DNA of 64,000 bases. It comes from Lineus longissimus. Taxonomy: Eukaryota; Nemertea; Pilidiophora; Heteronemertea; Lineidae. Location of the stretch: positions 622,001-686,000 of the forward strand of contig NC_088324.1 in the NCBI RefSeq assembly GCF_910592395.1, given 5' to 3'. Under the pieces are notes generated by a model. The model was not told the origin of the DNA and searched no databases. It saw only the letters and a list, made by a program, of their open reading frames with translations. The stretch's first letter is position 1. Every line of letters starts with the position of its first letter. Both the position numbers and the translations under genes were made by a program. Positions 1 to 10,534 of the stretch are shown in pieces.

Positions 1-790
1 GAAGAGGTTGAATTCTGAAACATTTCTTTTAAAATTCCAATACAGCTAACATACAGACTGTTACCAGTCCAGGATGAGGTGAATTCTGAAACATTTCTTT
101 TAAATTCCAATACAGCTAACATACAGACTGTTACCAGTCCAGGATGAGGTTGAATTCTGAAACATTTCTTTTAAATTCCAATACATCTAACATACAGACT
201 GTTACCAGTCCAGGATGAGGTGAATTCTGAAACATTTCTTTTAAATTCCAATATGCTAACATACAGACTGTTACCAGTCCAGGATGAGGTTGAATTCTGA
301 AACATTTCTTTTAAATTCCAATATGCTAACATACAGACTGTTACCAGTCCAGGATGAGGTGAATTCTGAAACATTTCTTTTAAATTCCAATACAGCTAAC
401 ATACAGACTGTTACCAGTCCAGGATGAGGTTAAATTCTGAAACATTTCTTTTAAATTCCAATACATCTAACATACAGACTGTTACCAGTCCAGGATGAGG
501 TGAATTCTGAAACATTTCTTTTAAATTCCAATACAGGTAACATACAGACTGTTACCAGTCCAGGATGAGGTTGAATTCTGAAACATTTCTTTTAAATTCC
601 AAAACATCTAACATACAGACTGTTACCAGTCCAGGATGAGGTGAATTCTGAAACATTTCTTTTAAACTCCAATACAGCTAACATACAGACTGTTACCAGT
701 CCAGGATGAGGTGAATTCTGAAACATTTCTTTTAAATTCCAATACAGCTAACATACAGACTGTTACCAGTCCAAGATGAGGTTGAATTTG
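1..790. repeat. Minisatellite, ~69-72-bp unit, 11 copies
   Basis: The word GAATTCTGAAACATTTC recurs at 10, 81, 152, 222, 292, 361, 432 (as AAATTCTG), 502, 573, 643 and 713, a period of 69-72 bp. Units differ by one- to three-base indels and a few substitutions. The array runs off the left edge, so copy number is a minimum. Short open frames inside it are by-products of the repeat. Confidence 0.97.
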
Positions 791-1179
791 AGATGACGCG
801 GCAAGTAATAAATGCATATTGGAATACATTTAGAGTGCACTGTTGGGCGCCTCGCCTGGGAAATTAATGGTGCGTCGTGACCTTGTTTGGGAGTGTTCCC
901 GACTAAGGACGAAGGCTTAGACATGGATAACAAACTCCGACGCTGTCCAAGGACATGATGTATGAAACTGGAAATGTTTCCAAATTAAACCTCATCCCAA
1001 ACCTTTTACAGAACTATGAGATATAAGCATGTCTTATGACAGATATCTTTGAAGTGAGTTGAGTGAAAAGCTAAAGTACCAAAATGCACATCCTTATAAA
1101 CCAGTTATTAGAAAGCTTTAGAGGTTCAAACAAAATTCTACCAGCTTCCCTGCCTTTCTTCATTATAAGAATACTTCTT

Positions 1180-2570
1180 ATAGTCAACAATTTATTGTTA
1201 CAGTTTATATAGTAAACGACCTGCAGCAGTGTGAATAGTTCACACAGTTTATAGTTCATGTGGTTTATATTGTTTTCAATAGTTCTATTTATCGATGTGG
1301 ATTACCGGTATATAATCTATTACTAGGATAAGTCTACAATACTCAACATCATTCCCTGTTGTCTAGATAATACAGGGTTCCCGATTTTAAACTCTTCACA
1401 TATTTCTCCTCTGAAATCATTGAAATGAACTCTGCAAAGTCTACTTTCTCTAAACGGAATCTGTGAAATAAGAGGTTATGGTTTACCTTGTAATAGCAGA
1501 GAAAATACTCATAGTTTCATCGATATAAGACTCTTTCTGAATACTGTAAACCCTGAAATTTTCGAAACTGCACCATAAAATGCGAATTCAAAAATCCAGA
1601 AAATTTCAACCTCAATGCATTAACCCTTTCAGCGGCAAACATTTTATTGTTACAGTACCTAAAGTGTAAATAGTTGATACAGTTTATATAGTTCATGTAG
1701 TTTATATAATTCACATAAACCAGTTGTTAGAAAGCTTAAGCTTCAAACAAAATTCTACTACTCTCCTTGTCTTTCTTCATCATAAGAATATTTCATTCAG
1801 TTTAAAGTTTATTGTTACAGTTTATATAGTAAATGTACCTTCAGTTTAAATAGTTAACACAGTTGATTATAATGTTTTATTAGTATAAGTCAACAACATT
1901 TGTTGTCATCCAGATAAGATGGCTCTCGATTTCAAACTCTTTACCTGTTTTCTCCGGAATTAATTGAACATGTTAAATGAAATTTGCAATCTCCACTTTC
2001 ACTGAACTGAGGTTGGTGAAAAGTACTTTTGGTTTACCCAGTAGTTGCAGAGAGAACTCTGGTTTCACAAACTGTTTCATACAGTTTGAAGTTTATTGTG
2101 ACAGTACTGACAGTTTAAATAGTTGATAGTTTATGTAGTTTATATAGTTCAATATGGTTCATAATCATATGGTTCATAATCATATGGTTCATATAACCTA
2201 TTGCTAGTACAAGTCTACTCAACTAAGCAACATTCCCTGTCATCTAGATGAAACAGGGATATCGGTTTAAAACTATCTTTCACCTGAATTCTGCCATTTC
2301 CACAGTCGCGTCCCAAAACATACAGTTAACAGTTTATCATGACAGTTTATATAGTTAATGTACCTACAGTTTAAATAGTTAATACAGCTTTTATAGTTTT
2401 GTGTATCTATTATATAATCTATTACCAGTCTACAGTCCAGATAAAACAGGGTTATATAGATTTCTCTCTGAGCCACAGTGTCTTGAAATGAACACTGCGA
2501 TGTCCTCTTTCACTGAACATTTAATTGGTTTTACACATTAATTGCACAGAGCACTCTAGTTTGAACAATC
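1180..2570. repeat. Degenerate multi-copy repeat zone with TTTATTGTTACAGTTTATA core
   Basis: A core resembling TTTATTGTTACAGTTTATA followed by AGTTTAAATAGTT recurs near 1191, 1646, 1808, 2091 and 2331. Each is followed by diverged versions of the same flank (CATCTAGATAAAACAGGG, then a TTTCACTGAAC region). This is an old set of partial duplications of a ~250-350-bp segment with uneven spacing. No coding potential is seen; all frames are broken by the AT-rich repeats. Confidence 0.75.
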
Positions 2571-2589
2571 TAAGACCTTTTCTATCCAC

Positions 2590-2850
2590 ATTACAGACAA
2601 GTCCCTGTGAATTATTTACTAGGTCATTTCTAATAGCAAAAACCTCTGTAGGGCAGATTATTCTGAATTGTTGAGATAGTGACTTTTTGGTCCAATCACC
2701 CCCCCCCCCCCGCAAATACGGACTGTAAACTAAAATAGTGGCTTCTCGGGTCTGCTTTTAGACCAGTAAGCCCACCTTGTGAGAAGTTTGTATAATTAAT
2801 GAAGATAAACACTGTGTTCACTTGATTATAGGGATAAAGCCAGATGGTTT
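2590..2850 (+). repeat. Dispersed repeat fragment, homologous to 12386-12615
   Basis: The stretch from CAGACAAGTC through GTGACTTTTTGGTCCAAT to AACACTGTGTTCA aligns collinearly with 12386-12615, with many substitutions. It includes a 13-base C run at 2699-2711. It is a partial copy of the family whose 5' end reads CAGTAGAACCTCCCC at 12333. Confidence 0.65.
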
Positions 2851-2891
2851 GTTTATCCAACTGCTCAGTACATCACAATGCCAAGCTACCT

Positions 2892-2897
2892 TTTATT
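2892..2897 (-). terminator. Possible polyadenylation signal AATAAA for the ankyrin gene
   Basis: The plus-strand TTTATT is AATAAA on the minus strand, about 70 nt downstream of the stop of the ankyrin-nucleotidyltransferase ORF. Position and sequence fit a cleavage/polyadenylation signal. It is the first such hexamer after the stop, but it lies in AT-rich DNA. Confidence 0.4.
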
Positions 2898-2964
2898 GTT
2901 ACATTAATTGCAGTGTATTGAGTTGGAGATTCAGCTCGGAGAAAAAGCTGTAAATCATCCCCTC

Positions 2965-5900
2965 TCAAGTGTCTGGAGTACTAGTTTCTTTCATCATCCA
3001 GTTAATCCACCCCTTTAAAGTGTCTAAAGTACTAATTTCTTTCATCTTCCATCTGGTCATTCGACCACTGATGATGTCAACAGCGAGGTATGTCCATTTC
3101 TCATCTATGGATTCCCATTCTCGGATAACGGCCCCAGTATCTATGGTGTCCTTGGTCTGTCCAAGGCAACACCTGGCATGGTCTCTCCCCTCACCTTCTG
3201 TGGACTCAGTTTCCAGTGGAACTGTCCCAGGGACTCTGGTGTTCTTGGTCTGTCCAAGGCAACTCCTGGCATGGTCTCTCCCCTCCACTTCTGTGGACTC
3301 AGTTTCCAGTGGAACTGTCCCAGGGACTCTGGTGTACTTGGTCTGTCCAAGGCAACTCCTGGCATGGTCTCTCCCCTCCACTTCTGTGGTGGATTCATCT
3401 TCTATTGAAACAGCCGCAGGGTTTGCAGCGTCCTCAATCTTTTCATGTGAGGTCCTTACATTGTCTTTCACCGTTGCTGTTTGACATTCAATATCAACAC
3501 CAACATCTTTGGTTTCTTCTCCCTTTCTGCACAGCCTTCTCACAAAGGCTTTCATTATGCTGGCCACTTTTGCACTCTTGGCAACATCAAGTTTGAGTCC
3601 CGCCAAGACATTGTGACCTGGTGCAAAGAATGTAGGGATGAAACCCTTGTGGAGGGCGTCAGCAAGGTCCTCATACACCTTACACACCATCTCACCAAGA
3701 CTCTGCTCTGACTTACGGAAATCCTCAGCATTCATCAGAAACATGGACTTCAGCTGGTAACTGCTGATGTAGTCATCAACATTCTTAGGTAGACCTTCAC
3801 CTTCAGCAATCATGATGCGGCACACATCTGGGTTCTTCAGACATTTGGCTGTGATATACACATTCTTGATCCTGTTTTCTAGGCTATTGATATGTTCCAC
3901 CTCAAGATGTGAAAACGATATCCGCCAGAGTTCATCTAATTGTTGTTTCGTCAACTGCTTGGCTAGTTTGCTCTTTTCATGAGGTGGCTTAGGTACCAGG
4001 AGGTATCCCCTCTTCTTGAGTTCATTGTGGTCCATCAACCAGGTGCTTTGTTTGAATTCCTCCCGCCAGTCATCAAAGTGAACACAAGGCACAGCATCAA
4101 CTGATACACGCAGTTGGTTTGATTCCCAATCAAGTAAAATGGGAGAACAGGCTTTTCGATTTTTGTCCTCATAAAGAGGATAGGAAACAACAAATTCGTA
4201 ATATTTCAATCCATATCCAGGCGGTTTTGATTTAATAGTAGTCGTCAATTCATCGAAAAAATATTGATGAAAGCTTCTGCTGCCACTTGGCAAATATCTT
4301 TTGCCTCCAGAATATTGCGCATATCCTGAATGCACTGGTTTGGGATGAGTTGACCTCTCCTCATATAGGAACAGTATGTCCATTTCATTAGGGAGACCAA
4401 CCCTACATCTCTCTGCAACACTACCACAAACCTTCTGATTCTGGCTGGCATCAAATAGCCTTAACATTTCACCTGTATGCAGGGAATCAGGCATAAATTT
4501 CAAAACTGCATCATGCACCTTCTGTGCCGTCGCATTAGGTATTTCCAAGACACTTCCTATCCCTGGAACTTGGCTGAAGTTTTCTAGTGGCATTTTGAGT
4601 ATCTCTACTGGACTAATTGAGAACCATTTCAAATAATCAATGCAATCAGAAAATGGCAAGCAACATATTGCAGAAGATGCTTCCTCGAATCCTTTCAGTA
4701 ATGGTAACCGGACAATATCAATAAATCCATGAGTGCAACTCAACTGAAGACAATTTTGAAGTAGTGGAGTTGCAAGGTCATTACTATCTTCCACTACATC
4801 CAAAATCATTCTTGCACACCAGGTGTATCCAAGATCAACACATGTACGTATTGAAGATTTAGGGTGAGCCTGGTCGGTTTTGATCCAATGTGATACCATA
4901 TCCTCATCTCTTCTCTCGATAGAAATATCAATAGGAGTCCAACCAGATTGTTCACCTTTAGGATTTACACCAAGACTAACCAGGTAATCTACAAGATCAG
5001 TATTGGATGATTGAGACGCCATGTGCATCACATTCCACCCATTGTTATCAGTGGCGTTCACATCAGCCCCGAGACTGATGAGATGTTTGAACATGTCCAG
5101 GTTACCCTTCCATGATGAGATCATTAGCGGGGTGCTATCATCACCAGTCCTACAGTTCACATCCAAGCCGAGGCTATTAACCAGGTAATCTACAAGATCA
5201 GTACTGGATGATCGAGCTGCCCAGTGCATCACATTCCACCCATTCTTATCAGTGGCGTTTACATCAGCCCCGAGACTGATGAGATGTTTGAACATGTCCA
5301 GGTTACCCTCCGTTGATGAGATCATTAGCGGGGTGCTATCATCACCAGTCCTACAGTTCACATCCAAGCCGAGGCTATTAACCAGGTAATCTACAAGATC
5401 AGTACTGGATGATCGAGCTGCCCAGTGCATCACATTCCACCCATTCTTATCAGTGGCGTTTACATCAGCCCCGAGACTGATGAGATGTTTGAACATGTCC
5501 AGGTTACCCTTCCATGATGAGATCATTAGCGGGGTGCTATCACCACCAGTCCTACAGTTCACATCCAAGCCGAAGCTATTAACCAGGTAATCCACAAGAT
5601 CAGTATTGGATGAGTGAGCTGCCATGTGCATCACATTGAGCCCATTCTTATCAGTGGCGTTTACATCAGCCCCGAGACTGATGAGATGTTTGAACATGTC
5701 CAGGTTACCCTCCGTTGATGAGAACAGTAACGGGGTTTTATTATCACCAGTCTTACAGTTCACATCCAAGCCGAGGCTATTAACCAGGTGATCTACAAGA
5801 TCAGTACTGGATGATCGAGCTGCCATGTGCATCACATTGAGCCCATTCTCATCAGTGGCGTTTACATCAGCCCCGAGACTGATGAGATGTTTGAACATGT

Positions 5901-8412
5901 CCAGGTTACCCTTCCATGGTGAGAACAGTAGCGGGGTGCTATCATCACCAGTCCTACAGTTCACATCCAAGCGGAGGCTATTAACCAGGTAATCTACAAG
6001 ATCAGTATTGGATGAGTGAGCTGCCATGTGCATCACATTGAGCCCATTCTCATCAGTGGCTGTCACATCAGCCCCGAGACTGATGAGATGTTTGAACATG
6101 TCCAGGTTACCCTCCGCTGATGAGAACAGAAGCGGGGTTTTATCATTACCAGTCCTACAGTTCACATCCAAGCCGAGGCTATTAACCAGGTAATCTACAA
6201 GATCAGTATTGGATGATCGAGCTGCCATGCGCATCACATTGAGCCCATTCTTATCAGTGGCGTTTACATCAGCCCCGAGACTGATGAGATGTTTGAACAT
6301 GTCCAGGTTACCCTTCCATGGTGAGAACAGTAGCGGGGTGCTATCATCACCAGTCCTACAGTTCACATCCAAGCGGAGGCTATTAACCAGGTAATCTACA
6401 AGATCAGTATTGGATGAGTGAGCTGCCATGTGCATCACATTGAGCCCATTCTCATCAGTGGCTGTCACATCAGCCCTGAGACTGATGAGATGTTTGAACA
6501 TGTCCAGGTTACCCTTCCATGATGAGATCATTAGCGGGGTGCTATCACCACCAGTCCTACAGTTCACATCCAAGCCGAGGCTATTAACCAGGTAATCTAC
6601 AAGATCAGTACTGGATGATCGAGCTGCCCAGTGCACCACATTCCACCCATTCTTATCAGTGGCTTTCACATCAGCCCCGAGACTGATGAGATGTTTGAAC
6701 ATGTCCAGGTTACCCATCAATGATGAGAACAGTAGCGGGGTTCTATCATTACCAGTCCTACAGTTCACATCCAAGCGGAGGCTATTAACCAGGTAATCTA
6801 CAAGATCAGTATTGGATGATAGAGTTGCCTTGTGCATCACATTCCACCTATTCTTATCAGTGGCGTTCACATCAGCCCCGAGACTGATGAGATGTTTGAA
6901 CATGTCCAGGTTACCCTTCCATGATAAGAACATTAGCAAGGTTCTATCATCACCAGTCCTACAGTTCACATCCAAGCGGAGGCTATTAACCAGGTAATCT
7001 ACAAGATCAGTATTGGATGATAGAGTTGCCCAGTGCATCACATTCCACCCATTCTTATTAGTGGCGTTTACATCAGCCCTGAGACTGATGAGATGTTTGA
7101 ACATGTCCAGGTTACCCTTCCATGATGAGAACAGTAACGGGGTTCTATTATCACCAGTCTTACAGTTCACATCCAAGCCGAGGCTATTAACCAGGTGATC
7201 TACAAGATCAGTATTGGATGATAGAGTTGCCTTGTGCATCACATTGAGCCCATTCTTATCAGTGGCGTTTACATCAGCCCCGAGACTGATGAGATGTTTG
7301 AACATGTCCAAGTTACCCTTCCATGATGAGAACAGTAACGGGGTTCTATTATCACCAGTCTTACAGTTCACATCCAAGCCGAGGCTATTAACCAGGTGAT
7401 CTACAAGATCAGTATTGGATGATAGAGTTGCCTTGTGCATCACATTGAGCCCATTCTTATCAGTGGCTTTCACATCAGCCCCGAGACTGATGAGATGTTT
7501 GAACATGTCCAGGTTACCCTTCCATGATGAGAACAGTAGCGGGGTGCTATCATCACCAGTCCTACAGTTCACATCCAAGCCGAGGCTATTAACCAGGTAA
7601 TCTACAAGATCAGTACTGGATGATCGAGCTGCCATGTGCATCACATTGAGCCCATTCTTATCAGTGGCTGTCACATCAGCCCCGAGACTGATGAGATGTT
7701 TGAACATGTCCAGGTTACCCTTCGATGATGAGAACAGTAGCGGGGTGCTATCATCACCAGTCCTACAGTTCACATCCAAGCCGAGGCTATTAACCAGGTA
7801 ATCTACAAGATCAGTATTGGATGATCGAGACGCCATGTGCATCACATTGAGCCCATTCTTATCAGTGGCTTTCACATCAGCCCCGAGACTGATGAGATGT
7901 TTGAACATGTCCAGGTTACCCTCCGTTGATGAGAACAGTAGCGGGGTGCTATCATCACCAGTCCTACAGTTCACATCCAAGCCGAAGCTATTAACCAGGT
8001 AATCTACAAGATCAGTATTGGATGATCGAGCTGCCCAGTGCAATGCATTGCATCCTACTTTGTTTTCAGCGAAGACATCAGTCCCAAGGCTTATGAAGTA
8101 TTTCACCATGTCCATGTTACCCGTTAATGAGCAGTGTGCCAAGGGATTACTGCCAGCCTTTGCTTTACAGTTGACATCAGCTCCTTGACTGACTAGGTAC
8201 TCAACAACTTTGTGTTCACTTGACATTGCCGCACAATGCAGCACCATCTGCCCCTCGTCATTCTTGGCGGTGATATCTGCCCCCTGGTGGACAAGAGACT
8301 GAACTAGATCCAAGTTGCCATCTTTGGCCGCTTTGTGTAAAGGATACTTTTCAGGTTTCTCACCAGGTGGCATTTCACCACTACTCTTTTGTGAAGTTAT
8401 CGCCGCGGCCAT
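2965..8412 (-). CDS. Ankyrin-repeat protein fused to a cGAS/Mab-21-like nucleotidyltransferase
   Basis: One open exon, ~1815 aa from the ATG at 8412, chosen because its context (ATCAAAATGG) is a good Kozak match; the frame stays open 55 codons further up but that part looks like UTR. Residues ~22-1180 are ~35 ankyrin repeats: about five divergent ones, then 15 copies of a 67-residue (two-ankyrin) unit beginning NLDMFKHLISL, 201 bp each. Residues ~1290-1640 form a Mab-21/cGAS-type fold: G1330-S1331 activation loop, E1343-x-D1345 and D1439 as metal ligands, then WRISFS at 1496 and SSYQLKSMFL near 1552. Spacing D1345 to D1439 (94) is close to that of human cGAS (D227-D319). The tail has three ~31-residue repeats (~1672-1757). 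No membrane segment or signal peptide is seen. Inferred role: intracellular ligand-activated nucleotidyltransferase; ligand and product unknown. No intron is visible, so a retrocopy or one giant exon is possible. Confidence 0.88.
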   Translation of the reverse strand: MAAAITSQKSSGEMPPGEKPEKYPLHKAAKDGNLDLVQSLVHQGADITAKNDEGQMVLHCAAMSSEHKVVEYLVSQGADVNCKAKAGSNPLAHCSLTGNMDMVKYFISLGTDVFAENKVGCNALHWAARSSNTDLVDYLVNSFGLDVNCRTGDDSTPLLFSSTEGNLDMFKHLISLGADVKATDKNGLNVMHMASRSSNTDLVDYLVNSLGLDVNCRTGDDSTPLLFSSSKGNLDMFKHLISLGADVTATDKNGLNVMHMAARSSSTDLVDYLVNSLGLDVNCRTGDDSTPLLFSSWKGNLDMFKHLISLGADVKATDKNGLNVMHKATLSSNTDLVDHLVNSLGLDVNCKTGDNRTPLLFSSWKGNLDMFKHLISLGADVNATDKNGLNVMHKATLSSNTDLVDHLVNSLGLDVNCKTGDNRTPLLFSSWKGNLDMFKHLISLRADVNATNKNGWNVMHWATLSSNTDLVDYLVNSLRLDVNCRTGDDRTLLMFLSWKGNLDMFKHLISLGADVNATDKNRWNVMHKATLSSNTDLVDYLVNSLRLDVNCRTGNDRTPLLFSSLMGNLDMFKHLISLGADVKATDKNGWNVVHWAARSSSTDLVDYLVNSLGLDVNCRTGGDSTPLMISSWKGNLDMFKHLISLRADVTATDENGLNVMHMAAHSSNTDLVDYLVNSLRLDVNCRTGDDSTPLLFSPWKGNLDMFKHLISLGADVNATDKNGLNVMRMAARSSNTDLVDYLVNSLGLDVNCRTGNDKTPLLFSSAEGNLDMFKHLISLGADVTATDENGLNVMHMAAHSSNTDLVDYLVNSLRLDVNCRTGDDSTPLLFSPWKGNLDMFKHLISLGADVNATDENGLNVMHMAARSSSTDLVDHLVNSLGLDVNCKTGDNKTPLLFSSTEGNLDMFKHLISLGADVNATDKNGLNVMHMAAHSSNTDLVDYLVNSFGLDVNCRTGGDSTPLMISSWKGNLDMFKHLISLGADVNATDKNGWNVMHWAARSSSTDLVDYLVNSLGLDVNCRTGDDSTPLMISSTEGNLDMFKHLISLGADVNATDKNGWNVMHWAARSSSTDLVDYLVNSLGLDVNCRTGDDSTPLMISSWKGNLDMFKHLISLGADVNATDNNGWNVMHMASQSSNTDLVDYLVSLGVNPKGEQSGWTPIDISIERRDEDMVSHWIKTDQAHPKSSIRTCVDLGYTWCARMILDVVEDSNDLATPLLQNCLQLSCTHGFIDIVRLPLLKGFEEASSAICCLPFSDCIDYLKWFSISPVEILKMPLENFSQVPGIGSVLEIPNATAQKVHDAVLKFMPDSLHTGEMLRLFDASQNQKVCGSVAERCRVGLPNEMDILFLYEERSTHPKPVHSGYAQYSGGKRYLPSGSRSFHQYFFDELTTTIKSKPPGYGLKYYEFVVSYPLYEDKNRKACSPILLDWESNQLRVSVDAVPCVHFDDWREEFKQSTWLMDHNELKKRGYLLVPKPPHEKSKLAKQLTKQQLDELWRISFSHLEVEHINSLENRIKNVYITAKCLKNPDVCRIMIAEGEGLPKNVDDYISSYQLKSMFLMNAEDFRKSEQSLGEMVCKVYEDLADALHKGFIPTFFAPGHNVLAGLKLDVAKSAKVASIMKAFVRRLCRKGEETKDVGVDIECQTATVKDNVRTSHEKIEDAANPAAVSIEDESTTEVEGRDHARSCLGQTKYTRVPGTVPLETESTEVEGRDHARSCLGQTKNTRVPGTVPLETESTEGEGRDHARCCLGQTKDTIDTGAVIREWESIDEKWTYLAVDIISGRMTRWKMKEISTLDTLKGWINWMMKETSTPDT
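3141..3398 (-). repeat. Coding 93-bp tandem repeat at the C-terminal tail of the ankyrin protein
   Basis: About 2.7 copies of a 93-bp unit (31 codons) encode a Glu/Thr-rich segment with GRDHARSCLGQTK in each copy. The period is a multiple of three, so the frame is kept. Hydrophilic and probably disordered; function not inferred. Confidence 0.85.
4990..8015 (-). repeat. 201-bp coding tandem array (15 units of two ankyrin repeats)
   Basis: The plus-strand word GAGATGTTTGAACATGTCCA recurs every 201 bp. Units are nearly identical; variation is concentrated at a few codons: G/R before ADV, K/N/T after ADV, M/W/K after VMH, A/T then R/H/L before SS, and the SSWKG/SSTEG/SPWKG junction. Units 3 and 4, 8 and 10, and 13 and 14 are almost the same. 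This is the pattern left by unequal exchange or gene conversion. Confidence 0.95.
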
Positions 8413-8579
8413 TTTGATAAAATGGAAATTAAATATATTTATCGTTGATATGATACAGAATTGTTTAATCCTGAAAGTGAAACTATTTGACTTGTCTGAA
8501 GAAGAAGTAGTTGTTTCGTGATTGTTTACCTTTGTCTGTGCACAGAATCTTACTTTGTATAATTGTCTGCGTTCCAAGC

Positions 8580-9440
8580 AAATGGTTAATGTCTTACAGA
8601 TTTTGATGTTCTTTTATGCAATCCTTTCTGTTATTGTGGGTTAGGGTATTGTATTGGCTTGCATTAGGATGATAACTAAGAGGTCAATTTGTTAGTTCAA
8701 CTCTAAACTAGAACTTTTTGAGAAATGAAAATAATCACTGATTGATATGTTCCTTGGTGCAATGGAGAGAGGCTTTGGAGATCTTTCAAATTGTGTAGTT
8801 TTTTTTTCAGTTGGCTTTGAAAAAAATGACTATTTATGACGTTGTCTGATATAAGACTACTTTAAGATTCCTTTTGCAAGTTTCTATTCAAACTGGTTGT
8901 AAGAATGCACACATTGATCATGTCAATCTTATAGCAATGTATTATGATCAATACTGGAAAGACAAATTTGCAAATGATTTTTTCTTCTGACTAAAGAAAT
9001 TTGTAGGAAAAATACTGGTCAGTTAAAATGAAATGAACCTGTGAATGTCAATGCCTTTTAAGGCCAAAATAAGTAGAAATATAATTGCTTTACCTGTTTT
9101 TGGCGTAGACTTGAAGACTGTTAAACCTCAGGTTGATAGTGATTAAAAAAATCACAACCAAAAGTCCATCACTCGTGTCTTTAAAATGTTCTTGTGAGTT
9201 TTGTTACCCACATTCAAGTTGTCTAGCAGCTCCACAATCCTCCTCACTACTTGCGCTGGTCCAAAATATCACCGTCAGTTTGGATAAAATCAAGTCTGCA
9301 GCTATTTGAATTGAAACTGAGTGAATTAATCCAAAATCAGGTTTTGAATAATCACATGTGAATGTACAGTACCTTAATCCAAAACAAACTTCCGTCCTGT
9401 TCTATTCAAAACACTGTGTCAATTGTATAATCCAAACTTA
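8580..9440. other. Intergenic, no feature recognised
   Basis: AT-rich unique-looking DNA upstream of the ankyrin gene. It may hold the gene's promoter and any 5' non-coding exon, but no TATA box, CpG cluster or splice pair stands out. Confidence 0.5.
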
Positions 9441-9460
9441 GAAATATTGTGCCTCGAACT

Positions 9461-10258
9461 GGTTTCGTGAGCCAATATTCTCTGCTGGATGCTGGTTCTG
9501 GCTTGGAGCTGGTTTGGTGAGCCAAACTGTGTTGCTGGATGCTGATCCTGGCCTGGAGCTTGTTTGGTCAGCCAAACCGTGTTGCTGGATGATGGTCCTG
9601 GCCTGGATCTGGTTTGGAGAGCCAAACTGTGTTGCTGGATGCTGGTCCTGGCCTGGATCTGGTTTGGTGAGCCAAACCGTGTTGCTGGATGCTGATCCTG
9701 GCCTGGAGCTGGTTTGGTGAGCCAAACTGTGTTGCTGGATGCTGGTCCTGGCCTGGAGCTGGTTTGGTGAGCCAAACTGTGTTGCTGGATGCTGGTCCTG
9801 GCCTGGAGCTGGTTTGGTGAGCCAAACTGTGTTGCTGGATGCCGATCCTGGCCTGGAGCTGGTTTGGTGAGCCAAACTGTGTTGCTGGATGCTGATCCTG
9901 GCGTGGAGCTGGTTTGGTGAGCCAAACCGTGCTGCTGGATGCTGATCCTGGCCTGGAGCTGGTTTGGTGAGCCAAACTGTGTTGCTGGATGCTGATCCTG
10001 GCCTGGAGCTGGTTTGATAAGCCAAACTGTGTTGCTGGATGCTGATCCTGGCCTGGATCTGGTTTGGAGAGCCAAACTGTGTTTCTGGATGCTGATCCTG
10101 GCCTGGAGCTGGTTTGGTGAGCCAAACTGTGTTGCTGGATGCTGGTCCTGGCCTGGAGCTGGTTTGGTGAGCCAAACTGTGTTGCTGGATGCTGATCCTG
10201 GCCTGGAGCTGGTTTGGTGAGCCAAACTGTGTTGCTGGATGCTGATCCTGGCCTGGAG
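9461..10258. repeat. 60-bp minisatellite, ~13 copies
   Basis: Exact 60-bp period built on GGTTTGGTGAGCCAAACTGT and GTTGCTGGATGCTGATCCTG. The half-palindrome TTTGGTGAGCCAAA occurs in every unit. Because 60 is a multiple of three and the unit lacks stops in minus frames, all three minus frames stay open for 250-300 codons. There is no start or splice context to make it a gene. Confidence 0.95.
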
Positions 10259-10534
10259 AAACAAATACATGTAACTTCACATATTTTTCGAAAAACAAAC
10301 CATGAAATAACAGATTTGTCATGGACAAAAACACTTAAAATGTTCAAAACTTATAGATAACTTTAAAAAAAAAAATCAGTCAACAAGATTTTGAAAAGGT
10401 CACATTGGCAAAGAATTCTGTACCAACCGATTGGTTCACTTTATAAGTACCAGTATCATCTCATTGACATTTCAAATTTTAATAAGGCTGAGTTTTGAGT
10501 TTCACTTTATATCAACTTTCTACATGATCTAGAT

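Noticed and set aside
8413-8577. 55-residue N-terminal extension of the ankyrin protein
   Set aside because: AT-rich and low-complexity, with a better Kozak ATG at 8412 right before conserved ankyrin sequence; treated as 5' UTR.
9419-10347. Three overlapping minus-strand frames of 259-298 codons
   Set aside because: They arise from a 60-bp repeat without stops; all three frames are open and none has splice or start support.
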